A DNA stretch of 64,000 nucleotides from an uncultured Lachnospiraceae bacterium (GTDB lineage: Bacteria > Bacillota > Clostridia > Lachnospirales > Lachnospiraceae). The DNA lies in NCBI GenBank assembly GCA_947089905.1, contig CAMUMG010000001.1, positions 372,001 through 436,000 on the forward strand, given 5' to 3'. Position numbers and translations under genes: made by a program. The notes beneath the pieces were generated by a model that was given only the letters and a program-made list of their open reading frames with translations, had not been told where the DNA came from and did no database searches. Of the stretch, positions 9,274 through 17,992 are shown piece by piece (position 1 is the first letter of the stretch; the number at the start of each line of letters is the position of its first letter).

Positions 9274-10521
9274 TTATTCCTGTTGTTCATCGCTTTCTGT
9301 TTCAAACGATTGATCTATGGAATTAATTTCCTTATATATCCATGACTCTTCTTGCGTTCTTAAAATTCCTTCATTAATACAATAACCATCTTTTATTTTA
9401 CAATCTATTTCTTTTGATATAAACAAAACTCCTCTCTCTTTTTGCTCTTCCATAAACCGTAGTAATCGCTGTGTAGCTAACTTCTTTGCTTCTTGGTTTG
9501 TATAGGTTTGTTCTATTGATTCATATTCTCTTACAGTACGTACTTCGAAAAGAAATGGCAGATAAAATGATTCAGAAAGTCTTAATTGTTTTATCTCTGA
9601 TATTATATCACATTCCTTATAGGAATTACCAGAATTATATGAAAATATTTTATGATCCAAAAAAGAAAAAGATAAACTGCTTTTTTCTTTTCCGGTATAG
9701 GATTTTATAATATACTTTAATGAAAACTTATCTTTATATTTTATGTAAGTAGCCATTGTAATATCCGCATCAGCTACAACACTATACTGTCGTACCTCTG
9801 CCCCATCATCTCCATAAATATGGATTACTCCTGAAACAAGTACATCCCCCTTTTTTACTACATCTCCAACAGAAACTAATGGAGTTCCACTTCTTACTAC
9901 AATGGAGTGTATAATACCATCCTTTTGTGCAACAATATCTGCTGCGTCAAGAGAAGTTCCTAATTCTTCTTTCGCTGCTGCTGGCTGTGAGGTTTCTTTT
10001 AGTCTTACAAAAAGCATTGTTCCTTTCAATTCTACAGAAACCCATCCGATATCTGGATATTCTTTTCGAATCTGCGCTTCTAAATCAGGACAGTGAATAG
10101 ACTCGGTTGCACATCCAGCATATACCCCTTGTTCTTTTAAAAGTTGAAGTAATTGTTCTTTTGTATGTCGATAATCTCCTTCAAAACTAATATTCCATAA
10201 AAATTTTGACATAAGCCAGATGCTAGATAAAAATAGTACAACAGCAATCGCTAAAACCTTTCTTTTTCCAATATGCTGCATTAGAAAGGGAAATCCAAAC
10301 CGTTGTTGAATTCTTGGCTGAATACGACATTTTCTTGAAATTGCATGGAGTGTTTTATAATCTTTTAAACTAATAAAACACTCTACTCTTCCTTGTTTGA
10401 TTCCAATATTCCAAAGCAGAATATCATTGCTGTTACAAAGATTGAGAAAGCGTTCACTGGCAGTTCCATAAAGGCAGATATGTAAATAGCCGGCAAGCCA
10501 TCGTAAGAAGCGTTCTATCAT
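9274..10521 (-). CDS. yqfD: Sporulation protein YqfD
   Basis: 415 residues. The N-terminus (RFLRWLAGYLHICLYGTASE) and a single membrane segment near 95-112 (VLAIAVVLFLSSIWLMSKFL) followed by a large outward domain (ISFEGDYRHTKEQLLQLL, a POTRA-like start, and GDVVKKGDVLVSGVIHIYGD) match YqfD. In Bacillus the yqfC-yqfD genes are transcribed by the mother-cell factor SigE. The yqfC gene lies 40 bp upstream here, so the pairing supports the call. The molecular function of YqfD is unresolved. Confidence 0.92.
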   Translation of the reverse strand: MIERFLRWLAGYLHICLYGTASERFLNLCNSNDILLWNIGIKQGRVECFISLKDYKTLHAISRKCRIQPRIQQRFGFPFLMQHIGKRKVLAIAVVLFLSSIWLMSKFLWNISFEGDYRHTKEQLLQLLKEQGVYAGCATESIHCPDLEAQIRKEYPDIGWVSVELKGTMLFVRLKETSQPAAAKEELGTSLDAADIVAQKDGIIHSIVVRSGTPLVSVGDVVKKGDVLVSGVIHIYGDDGAEVRQYSVVADADITMATYIKYKDKFSLKYIIKSYTGKEKSSLSFSFLDHKIFSYNSGNSYKECDIISEIKQLRLSESFYLPFLFEVRTVREYESIEQTYTNQEAKKLATQRLLRFMEEQKERGVLFISKEIDCKIKDGYCINEGILRTQEESWIYKEINSIDQSFETESDEQQE

Positions 10522-10561
10522 AACACCGGTCCTTCCTGTAAGTTTACTTTAGCATACCGGC

Positions 10562-10933
10562 TTATAAATAAGAAATACTTTTTATTAAACCGGTGATTTT
10601 TAACTCTGCCTTTGAATAATAGGCGATTCGTAAATTCTTTCCCTCTACACAGACTGGACTTGGTTTTGCTAAAATCCGAATTTTTTCTTCGGTATATTCT
10701 AAAATTTTTCTATGATTTTCTACACATAAAATACTTCTACCATTCATTGTAATAAGAGGAACTCCTGCCATAACATCTGGTGGTAATAACATATGATCAG
10801 CAATTACTTCTAAATAAGAAATTCTCTCTTGCTTTCTTTTTTTTTCTTCTGTCTTTATATCATTATAAATTTTTTTATTTTGTATTTCTTTTTGTTTTTC
10901 ATGTCTTGGTTTCACGGTTTTATAACCCATCAT
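10562..10933 (-). CDS. yqfC: YabP/YqfC-family sporulation protein
   Basis: About 122-123 residues. The conserved domain begins near residue 38 (RISYLEVIADHMLLPPDVMA) and continues through GVPLITMNGRSILCVENHRK to the C-terminus, as in YqfC/YabP proteins of about 90-100 residues. The extra 35 N-terminal residues are lysine-rich (KKRKQER) and probably unstructured. The gene opens ATGATG; GGGAGGAA is only 2 nt from the first ATG and 5 nt from the second, so the second (10930) may be the true start. It is paired with yqfD downstream. Confidence 0.85.
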   Translation of the reverse strand: MMGYKTVKPRHEKQKEIQNKKIYNDIKTEEKKRKQERISYLEVIADHMLLPPDVMAGVPLITMNGRSILCVENHRKILEYTEEKIRILAKPSPVCVEGKNLRIAYYSKAELKITGLIKSISYL

Positions 10934-11011
10934 TTCCTCCCGTAAAGCCTTTCTTATCTGTTACTATATGCAGTCAGTTGTCTAAACTTGCATAAATTTC
11001 AAAAGTTGGAC

Positions 11012-11045
11012 AAACAAAAACCCCTGATCTATACGATCAAGGGCT
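11012..11045 (-). terminator. Intrinsic terminator of rpsU
   Basis: Read on the minus strand: CCCTTGATC, a five-base loop, GATCAGGGG, then TTTTTG. The nine-pair stem has one G-U pair. It starts about 15 bp after the rpsU stop, so it should end the short rpsU transcript before yqfC. Confidence 0.85.
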
Positions 11046-11057
11046 CTTTTGCATAAC

Positions 11058-11234
11058 TTATTTAAACTTCCGCTTACGAGCAGCCTCAGATTTTTTCTTA
11101 CGCTTTACGCTCGGCTTCTCATAATGCTCTCTCTTGCGGATCTCTTGCTGAATACCTGCTTTCGCACAGTTTCTTTTGAATCTGCGAAGAGCACTGTCTA
11201 AAGACTCGTTTTCTTTAACGATCACGTTTGACAT
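11058..11234 (-). CDS. rpsU: 30S ribosomal protein S21
   Basis: 58 residues: [20 protein letters not shown] ... [15 protein letters not shown], a full-length bS21 with the usual very basic tail. S21 joins the platform of the small subunit late in assembly. Start chosen at MSNV because it matches the family N-terminus. The ribosome-binding site (GGAGG) is unusually far, about 14 nt before the ATG. The gene has its own extended -10 promoter and terminator and is monocistronic. Confidence 0.97.
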   Translation of the reverse strand: MSNVIVKENESLDSALRRFKRNCAKAGIQQEIRKREHYEKPSVKRKKKSEAARKRKFK

Positions 11235-11313
11235 AGTCTCACACCTAACCTCCCTCCAGTTGTGGATTGTGCCTAGACAACTGTTTGGGTATTTTTTGTA
11301 TAGCACTATAACG

Positions 11314-11341
11314 ATTATAGCATATATTTTTATTTCGTCAA
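11314..11341 (-). promoter_or_regulatory. Vegetative-type promoter of rpsU
   Basis: On the minus strand: TTGACG, 16 bp, TATAAT preceded by TGC (extended -10). The -10 lies about 80 bp upstream of the rpsU ATG, leaving a leader of roughly 70 nt that carries the GGAGGGAGG run. Confidence 0.8.
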
Positions 11342-11426
11342 CTCTTTTTTATGTATTTATAGAAATTTTTTCATTTTCTACCTTTCATTCTACTCGGTCT
11401 TTTTGTAATAAATACAGGAATAAAAC

Positions 11427-11455
11427 TTGACAAAATATTATGTTCTTTTTATGAT
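11427..11455 (+). promoter_or_regulatory. Vegetative-type promoter of the DUF3842 gene
   Basis: TTGACA, 17 bp, TATGAT: a near-consensus SigA-type promoter whose -10 ends 32 bp before the ATG at 11488. It is divergent from the rpsU promoter about 90 bp away. Confidence 0.82.
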
Positions 11456-11487
11456 GGTTCTATATTAAATCAAAGGAGGCAGTTTCT

Positions 11488-11916
11488 ATGGATTTAGTCG
11501 TAATAGATGGACAAGGCGGAAAAATGGGAAAGGCTATTATTGAGGAATTAAAGCGTGAGTTTCCACAACAAGAAATTCTTGCTATAGGAACAAACAGTAT
11601 TGCTACTTCTACTATGCTAAAAGCAGGAGCAGATTATGGCGCAACCGGAGAAAATCCTACTATAAAGGCTGCTAAAACTGCCGATGTGATTTTTGGCCCT
11701 GTCGGAATTGTAATTGCAGATTCTTTATATGGAGAAGTTACTTCTCATATGGCACAAGCTATTGGAAGTTCCTCTGCCTATAAAATTTTGCTTCCAGTCA
11801 ATCGATGTGGACATTTTATTGTTGGAGTGAAAGAACTTCCTCTTTCCGAATATGTCAAACTTTCTGTACAACATTTAAAAGAAAAATTCCTTTCACAGTC
11901 CTGTTTCAAAAACTAG
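11488..11916 (+). CDS. DUF3842 family protein
   Basis: 142 residues. Begins MDLVVIDGQGGKMGKAIIEE, a glycine-rich loop of Rossmann type, then LAIGTNSIATSTMLKAGADY and FGPVGIVIADSLYGEVTSHM. These match DUF3842, a small cytoplasmic family of unknown function found mainly in anaerobic Firmicutes. AAAGGAGG lies 9 nt before the ATG. Its last 24 bp overlap the 3' end of the convergent kinase-like gene, so the two transcripts may interfere. Confidence 0.85.
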   Translation: MDLVVIDGQGGKMGKAIIEELKREFPQQEILAIGTNSIATSTMLKAGADYGATGENPTIKAAKTADVIFGPVGIVIADSLYGEVTSHMAQAIGSSSAYKILLPVNRCGHFIVGVKELPLSEYVKLSVQHLKEKFLSQSCFKN

Positions 11917-12474
11917 ATCACAAATGGACTGAATTTGAAATGTATTAAAATAGGCTTCTTCCTTTGGAATCCACTCTTTTATAAATCGTTCTAGTTGTTT
12001 TTCTCCGTTTCTTTTTAGAATCCTCTTTTTTTGTTCTTCAAAAGAAACGGAAAGAAAAATACGAATGGAATATTTAGAAGGTAAAAAGTAAGGATGCAAA
12101 CTATATGCTCCTTCTAAAATTATATATTTAGCTCCTGTACTAATAATAGAGGAATTCTCTTCTAACTGTCCCTTTTTACAATCATAACGTTGACAACATA
12201 CTCTTTCTTTCCTCCAAATAGGTTCTAACACTTGAGAACGAAATCGCTCATAATCTATATTTCCGCCTACCTCCATCATTCGTTGTTTTGTCTTTTGTTC
12301 TGGTCGTAGAAAAAAATCATCTAAATGAAATAAATCTGCCTGTAAATATTCTTTTAGTTCTTTTGCTAATGTCGTTTTACCACTTGCACATCTTCCATCT
12401 ATCGCTAAAATGAAAGGATCCTCTTTTTTAGACTGTATTTTTAAAAAAATTTGTTCTTTTATTTTATCATACAT
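11893..12474 (-). CDS. Uridine-kinase-like P-loop NTPase
   Basis: 193 residues. Walker A is AIDGRCASGKTTLAKEL near the N-terminus; LFHLDDFFLRPEQKTKQR matches the HxDDFY region of the uridine kinase/phosphoribulokinase family, and YIILEGAYSLHPYF is the second conserved strand. It probably phosphorylates a small nucleoside- or sugar-like substrate, which cannot be specified. AGGAGA sits 7 nt before the ATG at 12474; an ATG at 12492 lies inside the end of the upstream ECF gene. The ECF S-component gene ends 10 bp upstream, hinting at uptake followed by phosphorylation, which is an inference. Confidence 0.75.
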   Translation of the reverse strand: MYDKIKEQIFLKIQSKKEDPFILAIDGRCASGKTTLAKELKEYLQADLFHLDDFFLRPEQKTKQRMMEVGGNIDYERFRSQVLEPIWRKERVCCQRYDCKKGQLEENSSIISTGAKYIILEGAYSLHPYFLPSKYSIRIFLSVSFEEQKKRILKRNGEKQLERFIKEWIPKEEAYFNTFQIQSICDLVFETGL

Positions 12475-12484
12475 AATGATTCTC

Positions 12485-13087
12485 CTATCCATTCGACTGT
12501 GAAATCTGTTGTTTAACTGTTGTTTCTGTTCGTTCTAATAAGTGGATTTTTTGTATTGCTCCTACTAAGACAGGAACAAAAATTAACTGTAACAATATAC
12601 CCGGCCATGTACGTAAAAATGCACTTCCAAAATAAGCAGCAATTCCATAAGAGTTCCCTTTTAATCCATATAAAATGATATTTGCAATTCCCATAACAAT
12701 ACGACCACTTAACATTGTAAGCAGTAAAGATATCAAAAGTGGCACTTTTTTTGCTTTTGCTACAAGCAATCCACTCACTATTCCATAAGATGCAAGTTCA
12801 AATGCCATTGAGATAGCAGATGGATAAAGTACAGGCATCCCATTAAAAAAGTGTGCTAAAAAAGGGACAATAAATCCACAAATAGCCCCATATCTTGCTC
12901 CACATAAAAAACCACATAAAAGAATTGGAAGGTGCATTGGAAGTAAGATTTCTCCTATTTTTCCCCCTGGTACTAATATTGAAACAATCCCCTGTAGTGG
13001 CAACATCAAAATAAATTTTGGCAAAATCACTCCAAGTGCTGCTAAAAGCCCTGCTAAAACCAAACGTAATGTTTCATTTTTTTTCAT
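12485..13087 (-). CDS. ECF transporter S component (substrate unknown)
   Basis: 200 residues with about six hydrophobic segments, including LRLVLAGLLAALGVILPKFI at the start and MHLPILLCGFLCGARYGAIC, typical of substrate-binding S components of energy-coupling-factor vitamin transporters. The tail (KIHLLERTETTVKQQ) is cytoplasmic. The shared EcfAAT module is not in this window. The pattern is reminiscent of PanT/ThiW-like S components, but I cannot name the vitamin. The gene follows a leader with its own promoter and a strong terminator hairpin, so expression is probably controlled by attenuation. Confidence 0.8.
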   Translation of the reverse strand: MKKNETLRLVLAGLLAALGVILPKFILMLPLQGIVSILVPGGKIGEILLPMHLPILLCGFLCGARYGAICGFIVPFLAHFFNGMPVLYPSAISMAFELASYGIVSGLLVAKAKKVPLLISLLLTMLSGRIVMGIANIILYGLKGNSYGIAAYFGSAFLRTWPGILLQLIFVPVLVGAIQKIHLLERTETTVKQQISQSNG

Positions 13088-13110
13088 AATTTTCTCCTTT
13101 TTTCTTTTTT

Positions 13111-13150
13111 AACAAAAAAATACCATGAAGATTAAATTACCTTCATGGTA
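13111..13150 (-). terminator. Terminator/attenuator hairpin in the ECF gene leader
   Basis: TACCATGAAG and CTTCATGGTA form a perfect 10-bp stem with a 10-nt loop, followed on the minus strand by a run of seven T. It lies between a promoter (13209-13238) and the ECF start (13087), so transcription into the transporter gene must read through it. It could also end transcription arriving from the secreted-protein gene upstream. No known riboswitch class was recognised in the leader. Confidence 0.75.
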
Positions 13151-13208
13151 AAATTTTTGTGTTTTCATTTCTTTGATCAAAAGCTATCTACAGATAGTTA
13201 TTGTCTAT

Positions 13209-13238
13209 AGTATATAATAAAGAAGGTTCATTCGTCAA
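13209..13238 (-). promoter_or_regulatory. Predicted promoter of the ECF gene leader
   Basis: On the minus strand: TTGACG, 18 bp, TATACT, just after the stop of the 13245-15173 gene. The predicted transcript carries a leader of about 115 nt with a small CTATC/GATAG hairpin and the terminator at 13111-13150. Confidence 0.65.
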
Positions 13239-13244
13239 GAAAAA

Positions 13245-15173
13245 TTATTTTAATAGCCAGGAATATAATTCATCTGACCATTCCCCATAAATTTTTACAT
13301 CATCGACTGTTTTATATGGTCTGATACAATATACAAATCTATCTTCTGTACCTTTTTGGGTATAAGTAAGAGAGGTCTTTGTTGTTGTACGATATGTTAT
13401 ATCGGAATCTGTAGATATATAATAATATATTGTCCCCGATTCCGCATCTTTTTCTGTATAATAACTATAACCCCCTGTTAAATTCTTTTTTAAAGAACTG
13501 CTCTTTGCATATTTTCTTATTCTAATTTCATATCCCGTTGCCTGACTGACTTTTTTCCATGACAGTTTCATTTTATTTTTAGTAAGTTTAGCACTAAAAT
13601 TAGTAACTGACTTTGGAATGATTTCAAATGTTTTAGTAATAGTACCGGAATATTTTCCCTTTCCAGTGATTTTAACTTTTGCTATTCCAATGTTTTTGTT
13701 ATCTGCAAAGGAAACTGTATAATTAGTATCCTTTTTTAATTTTTTCCCATTATAAGTTACAGTAACAGAAGGCTTAATTGCTTTCCCTGTATATTTTACA
13801 CTTTCAGAAGAAAGAGTTATAGAGGCATCTAGTAAGATATTGTTACTTGTTTTATTTACATCCAGTCTATATATCTGTGCAGTATTATTTTTACCTTCAG
13901 AATATGTCCAATAAACAAAACCATCCTGATACTTTAATTCTTCTGCACCATTCATTCGGGCATGCTGCATTGGAATACTATCTTTTAAAATTTTTCCATC
14001 CGATGAAATAATAGAATAATATGAATTGACAAAGTTATTATTATCCCATTTTTCCCACATCACAATGAGCTTATCTTTATCAATCACTGCCATTGCAGAA
14101 GCTCTAACTTCTGTATTATCTGTACTGTTTGTAAGCCACAAAATACCTGTATCTGTATAAGAATCCTCACCACTTGTTCCTGTACGTGAAGAAGCATTTA
14201 TAATAGATTCTCCTGTTTCAGAATCAATAATTTGAAGAAACATCTGCTGTTTTTCTTTCTTAAATGTTTCCTTCATGGATTTTGCTGACGATCCCACCAA
14301 TGCTATTCCTGTATCTAGTTCTCCTATACCTGTTAATCTTGCATTTGTAAAGTTATCGCCTATATTTCCATAGAAATGAAATGGTACTATTCCCATCGAA
14401 TAATGACCATTCATTACAGAATCTGACTTAAAGTTAATTTGAAAACCTCTTGCATAAGCATCTCCATGATCAGCAAAAATCACCTTTCCATTAGAGGTTG
14501 TAATTACAGCTTGATTGAAAGAATGACTGCAATAACTATCATAGTCTGTATTTTCTGTCATATCAGAAGTATTGACACAAAATACATCATTGGACTGATG
14601 ACCATTATACATTTCTCTTGCATAGGAACATATCAAAATATCTTCCTTAAATGTCATAACACAGTTTCCGGCATCAAAAGGAATTTTTGTATCCCATTCA
14701 TCGCCAGTTGTCTTATATTCACATTTTCCAATTTGTTTACCAGTAAAATCATATTGATAAATTGCAAATGTAACAATACCTCCCTTTCCCTTTTTATCAC
14801 TTTGTCCACAGGCAATATAGAAATTACCGTTTTTATCACAACATACGCCTCCAATTAATTCCATTGGTTTTTCTATTGTAATAGTATCTGTGATATTTAA
14901 ACTATCATCTGTATGTGATATATATACATTTTTATCATCTGTATATGCTATTGTATAAATATTATTGGGATCTATAAAATCACTAATCGGAGATACTTTA
15001 TTCCAATTCCAATTTTTCCCGTATTCATCATAACTTCCTGTATGTATTGTTGTTTCTAAAGATACTGAATTAACATCAAGAACCGCTGTTTCTAACTGTT
15101 CTTCTGCATAAGATATAACAGGTGCAAACATCATAAATATTAATAAAAATACTATCAATATTTTTCTTTTCAT
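13245..15173 (-). CDS. Large secreted protein: propeller-like region, Ig-like and FN3-like C-terminus
   Basis: 642 residues. Signal peptide: KRKILIVFLLIFMMFAPVIS with likely cleavage after SYA. Residues ~45-440 contain repeated short strands with many aromatic and DxD/GxG turns (IGGVCCDKNGNFYIACGQ, DGFVYWTYSEG), suggesting a beta-propeller. Residues ~450-520 form an Ig-like domain of the kind common in Lachnospiraceae surface proteins (YTGKAIKPSVTVTYNGKKL ... GKGKYSGTITKTFEI). The last 120 residues look like fibronectin type III (LTKNKMKLSWKKVSQATGYE). No sortase motif or membrane anchor is seen, so it is probably released or wall-associated. No enzyme motif recognised; ligand unknown. Confidence 0.7.
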   Translation of the reverse strand: MKRKILIVFLLIFMMFAPVISYAEEQLETAVLDVNSVSLETTIHTGSYDEYGKNWNWNKVSPISDFIDPNNIYTIAYTDDKNVYISHTDDSLNITDTITIEKPMELIGGVCCDKNGNFYIACGQSDKKGKGGIVTFAIYQYDFTGKQIGKCEYKTTGDEWDTKIPFDAGNCVMTFKEDILICSYAREMYNGHQSNDVFCVNTSDMTENTDYDSYCSHSFNQAVITTSNGKVIFADHGDAYARGFQINFKSDSVMNGHYSMGIVPFHFYGNIGDNFTNARLTGIGELDTGIALVGSSAKSMKETFKKEKQQMFLQIIDSETGESIINASSRTGTSGEDSYTDTGILWLTNSTDNTEVRASAMAVIDKDKLIVMWEKWDNNNFVNSYYSIISSDGKILKDSIPMQHARMNGAEELKYQDGFVYWTYSEGKNNTAQIYRLDVNKTSNNILLDASITLSSESVKYTGKAIKPSVTVTYNGKKLKKDTNYTVSFADNKNIGIAKVKITGKGKYSGTITKTFEIIPKSVTNFSAKLTKNKMKLSWKKVSQATGYEIRIRKYAKSSSLKKNLTGGYSYYTEKDAESGTIYYYISTDSDITYRTTTKTSLTYTQKGTEDRFVYCIRPYKTVDDVKIYGEWSDELYSWLLK

Positions 15174-15206
15174 TGTTAAACCCCCTTATACTTTGATAGT
15201 TTTTGT

Positions 15207-15240
15207 AAAGGAGAACAATTCCGAAGGATTGTTCTCCTTT
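15207..15240 (-). terminator. Hairpin after alaS
   Basis: AAAGGAGAACAATCC and GAATTGTTCTCCTTT pair around a TTCG tetraloop directly after the alaS stop. The stem is long and nearly perfect, but only a short T-run follows on the minus strand, so it may act as a terminator, an mRNA 3' stabiliser, or both. Confidence 0.65.
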
Positions 15241-15244
15241 TAAA

Positions 15245-17905
15245 TTAATTCGATAATTGATCTTCTAATACTTGTACTACCTGTGCGATTGCTTGATCAA
15301 TTCCATCTGGATTCTTTCCACCTGCCTGTGCTAAGTTTGGACGTCCGCCGCCTCCACCACCAACGATTGGTGCGATCTGTTTTAGTAAATTTCCAGCATG
15401 AGCCCCTTTTTCCACTGCTCCCTGTGTTGCCATTGCCATTAAATTTACTTTTCCATTCAAAGTAGAAATTAATAAAATGATACCTTCCCCTAAATTCTGC
15501 TTTAGTTGATCTCCTAAATTTCTAAGACCATTCATATCCACATCTGGTACTTTCGCAGCTAACACAGAAACTCCCTTTACTTCTTTTACCTGCTTCATCA
15601 CATCACCTAAAGACTGATTGGCAAGTTTTGCTTTTAATTTTTCATTTTCTATTTGTAATGTCTTTACTTCTTCTAATAATCCCTCAATCCTTTTGGATAA
15701 TGCTTCTGGCTCTGTCTTTGCTGTCTTTGCAGCCTCATTTAGTTTTTGTTCTATCATTTTATAGTATTGAAATACTCCATCACAAGTCAATGCTTCAATT
15801 CTTCTAACTCCAGCAGCAATACCTGATTCAGAAAGAATTTTAAATGTTGTAATTATTCCTGTTTTATCCACATGTGTACCACCACATAATTCTTTTGAAA
15901 AATTTCCCATTTCAACTACACGTACACTTGTCCCATATTTTTCCTGAAACAGTGCTTTTGCTCCTGATTTCTTTGCTTCTTCTAATTCCATTTCTTTTGT
16001 TACCACAGAAAGATTTTTTACAATCTCTTGATTTACAATTTCTTCTGTCTTTGCAATTTCTTCTGGAGTCATTGCCGAAAAATGGGTAAAATCAAATCGA
16101 AGGCGTTCAGGGGTTACTAAAGAACCTGCCTGTTCTACATGTGTTCCCAATACCTGACGAAGTGCTTCATGTAATAGATGAGTTGCACTGTGATTTTTAC
16201 ATACTGCCTGACGCTTTTCTTTGTCTACTATCAGTTTGACAGTATCCCCTACACAAAACATACCTTTTTCTACTATACCAATATGTGCAATTTTTTCGCC
16301 TTTGAGCTTTATAGTATCCACTACAGTAAATATTGCATCTTTTCCTTGTATTATACCAATATCTCCACTTTGTCCACCCATTGCTGCATAAAAAGGAGTT
16401 TCTTCTACAATAATTGTTGCTTGCTGTGAGGAAGGAATAATCTCATTGACTACTTCTTCTTCCGTTGTCAAAACTTTGATCACAGAAGTACCTTCTAGGC
16501 AGTCATAGCCGACAAATTTAGAGCTAATAGCAGGATCAATCATATCATAGACCGTAGCGTCTGCTCCCATATAGTTTGTCGTTTTGCGTGCAGTTCTTGC
16601 CTTTTTCTTCTGGATTTCCATTGCCTGATGAAATCCTTCCATGTCTATGCCAAATCCCTTTTCTGCCAAAACTTCCTCAGTTAAATCAACTGGAAAGCCA
16701 TAGGTATCATATAATTTAAAAGCATCTTCACCTGAAAGTTTTGTAATACCTTTTTTCTTACACTCTTTTTCCATTTCCGCTAAAATAGAAAGTCCTTGAT
16801 CGATATTTTTATTAAAGTTTTCTTCCTCTACTGTAAGAACCTTTAAAATATAATCTTTCTTTTCTTCTAACTCTGGATATCCGTCTTTACACTCTCGAAT
16901 AACTGTTTCACACAACTTTGCTAAAAATAATCCCTCAATTCCAAGAAGTCGTCCATGTCTTGCAGCACGGCGCAGCAAACGGCGCAGTATATAGCCCATT
17001 CCTTCATTAGAAGGCAAGATTCCATCTGAAGTCATAAATGTTACAGAACGAATGTGATCGGTAATCAGTCGAATAGATATATCTTTCTTTTCATCTGTTT
17101 CATAAGTAACATCTGCTAATCTACAAATTTCATCTCGAATTGCTTTCATGGTATCAATATCGAATACAGAATCCACATCCTGAACTACAACTGCAAGACG
17201 CTCTAATCCCATTCCAGTATCTATATTTTTTTGTTTCAGTTCTTCATAATGATGATTTCCATCACTTTCAAACTGAGTAAATACATTATTCCAGACTTCC
17301 ATATAGCGATCACAATCACAGCCTACTTTACAGTCCGGTTTTCCACAGCCATACCTTTCTCCTCTGTCATAATAAATTTCTGAACATGGACCACATGGAC
17401 CAGCCCCATGTTCCCAAAAATTATCACACTCTCCATTCTCATCTCGATAAAATTTTGTAATTCGTTCTGGAGCAACTCCAACCTCTTTTGTCCAAATCTC
17501 AAATGCTTCTTCATCTTCACAATAAATAGAAGGATATAATCTACTTGGATCTAATCCAATCGTTTCAGTAAGAAATTCCCAGGACCAATGGATCGCCTCT
17601 CTTTTAAAATAATCTCCAAAAGAAAAATTTCCAAGCATCTCAAAAAATGTCAAATGTCTTGCTGTTTTTCCTACATTATCAATATCGCCAGTACGAATAC
17701 ATTTTTGACAGGTAGTTACTCTACGTCTAGGAGGAATCTCCTGTCCTGTAAAATATGGCTTCATTGGTGCCATACCAGAATTAATCAGTAATAAACTTTT
17801 ATCATTTTGAGGAATTAAGGAAAAACTCTTTAGCTTTAAATGTCCTTTTCCTTCAAAAAACTCCAGATACATTCTTCTGAGTTCATTTACACCATATGGT
17901 TTCAC
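15245..17905 (-). CDS. alaS: Alanine--tRNA ligase
   Basis: 886 residues, full length. N-terminal class II catalytic core (LRRMYLEFFEGKGHLKLKS, the TTCQKCIRTGDIDNVGKTAR segment and HLTFFEMLGNFSFGDYFK), an editing domain with the zinc motif HSATHLLHEAL ... CGGTH, and a C-terminal C-Ala domain ending in the glycine-rich GGGGGGRPNLAQAGG. It charges tRNA-Ala and clears Ser- and Gly-tRNA-Ala. A consensus promoter lies 47-75 bp upstream, and no T-box structure fits in the 87-bp gap, so control by uncharged tRNA is not apparent. Confidence 0.98.
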   Translation of the reverse strand: MKPYGVNELRRMYLEFFEGKGHLKLKSFSLIPQNDKSLLLINSGMAPMKPYFTGQEIPPRRRVTTCQKCIRTGDIDNVGKTARHLTFFEMLGNFSFGDYFKREAIHWSWEFLTETIGLDPSRLYPSIYCEDEEAFEIWTKEVGVAPERITKFYRDENGECDNFWEHGAGPCGPCSEIYYDRGERYGCGKPDCKVGCDCDRYMEVWNNVFTQFESDGNHHYEELKQKNIDTGMGLERLAVVVQDVDSVFDIDTMKAIRDEICRLADVTYETDEKKDISIRLITDHIRSVTFMTSDGILPSNEGMGYILRRLLRRAARHGRLLGIEGLFLAKLCETVIRECKDGYPELEEKKDYILKVLTVEEENFNKNIDQGLSILAEMEKECKKKGITKLSGEDAFKLYDTYGFPVDLTEEVLAEKGFGIDMEGFHQAMEIQKKKARTARKTTNYMGADATVYDMIDPAISSKFVGYDCLEGTSVIKVLTTEEEVVNEIIPSSQQATIIVEETPFYAAMGGQSGDIGIIQGKDAIFTVVDTIKLKGEKIAHIGIVEKGMFCVGDTVKLIVDKEKRQAVCKNHSATHLLHEALRQVLGTHVEQAGSLVTPERLRFDFTHFSAMTPEEIAKTEEIVNQEIVKNLSVVTKEMELEEAKKSGAKALFQEKYGTSVRVVEMGNFSKELCGGTHVDKTGIITTFKILSESGIAAGVRRIEALTCDGVFQYYKMIEQKLNEAAKTAKTEPEALSKRIEGLLEEVKTLQIENEKLKAKLANQSLGDVMKQVKEVKGVSVLAAKVPDVDMNGLRNLGDQLKQNLGEGIILLISTLNGKVNLMAMATQGAVEKGAHAGNLLKQIAPIVGGGGGGRPNLAQAGGKNPDGIDQAIAQVVQVLEDQLSN

Positions 17906-17951
17906 TTTATCTTCCTGCCCCTTTCTTATTGTCTTAATTCTTTATTTAAAT

Positions 17952-17980
17952 ATTATAAATTTATGAAATAGGTTTGTCAA
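17952..17980 (-). promoter_or_regulatory. Consensus vegetative promoter of alaS
   Basis: On the minus strand: TTGACA, exactly 17 bp, TATAAT, a perfect SigA consensus. It predicts a leader of about 40 nt for alaS and strong constitutive expression. Confidence 0.9.
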
Positions 17981-17992
17981 TTTATTTATTTT

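Noticed and set aside
17906-17992. T-box riboswitch upstream of alaS
   Set aside because: The gap is only 87 bp and holds a consensus promoter; no specifier or antiterminator sequence is present.
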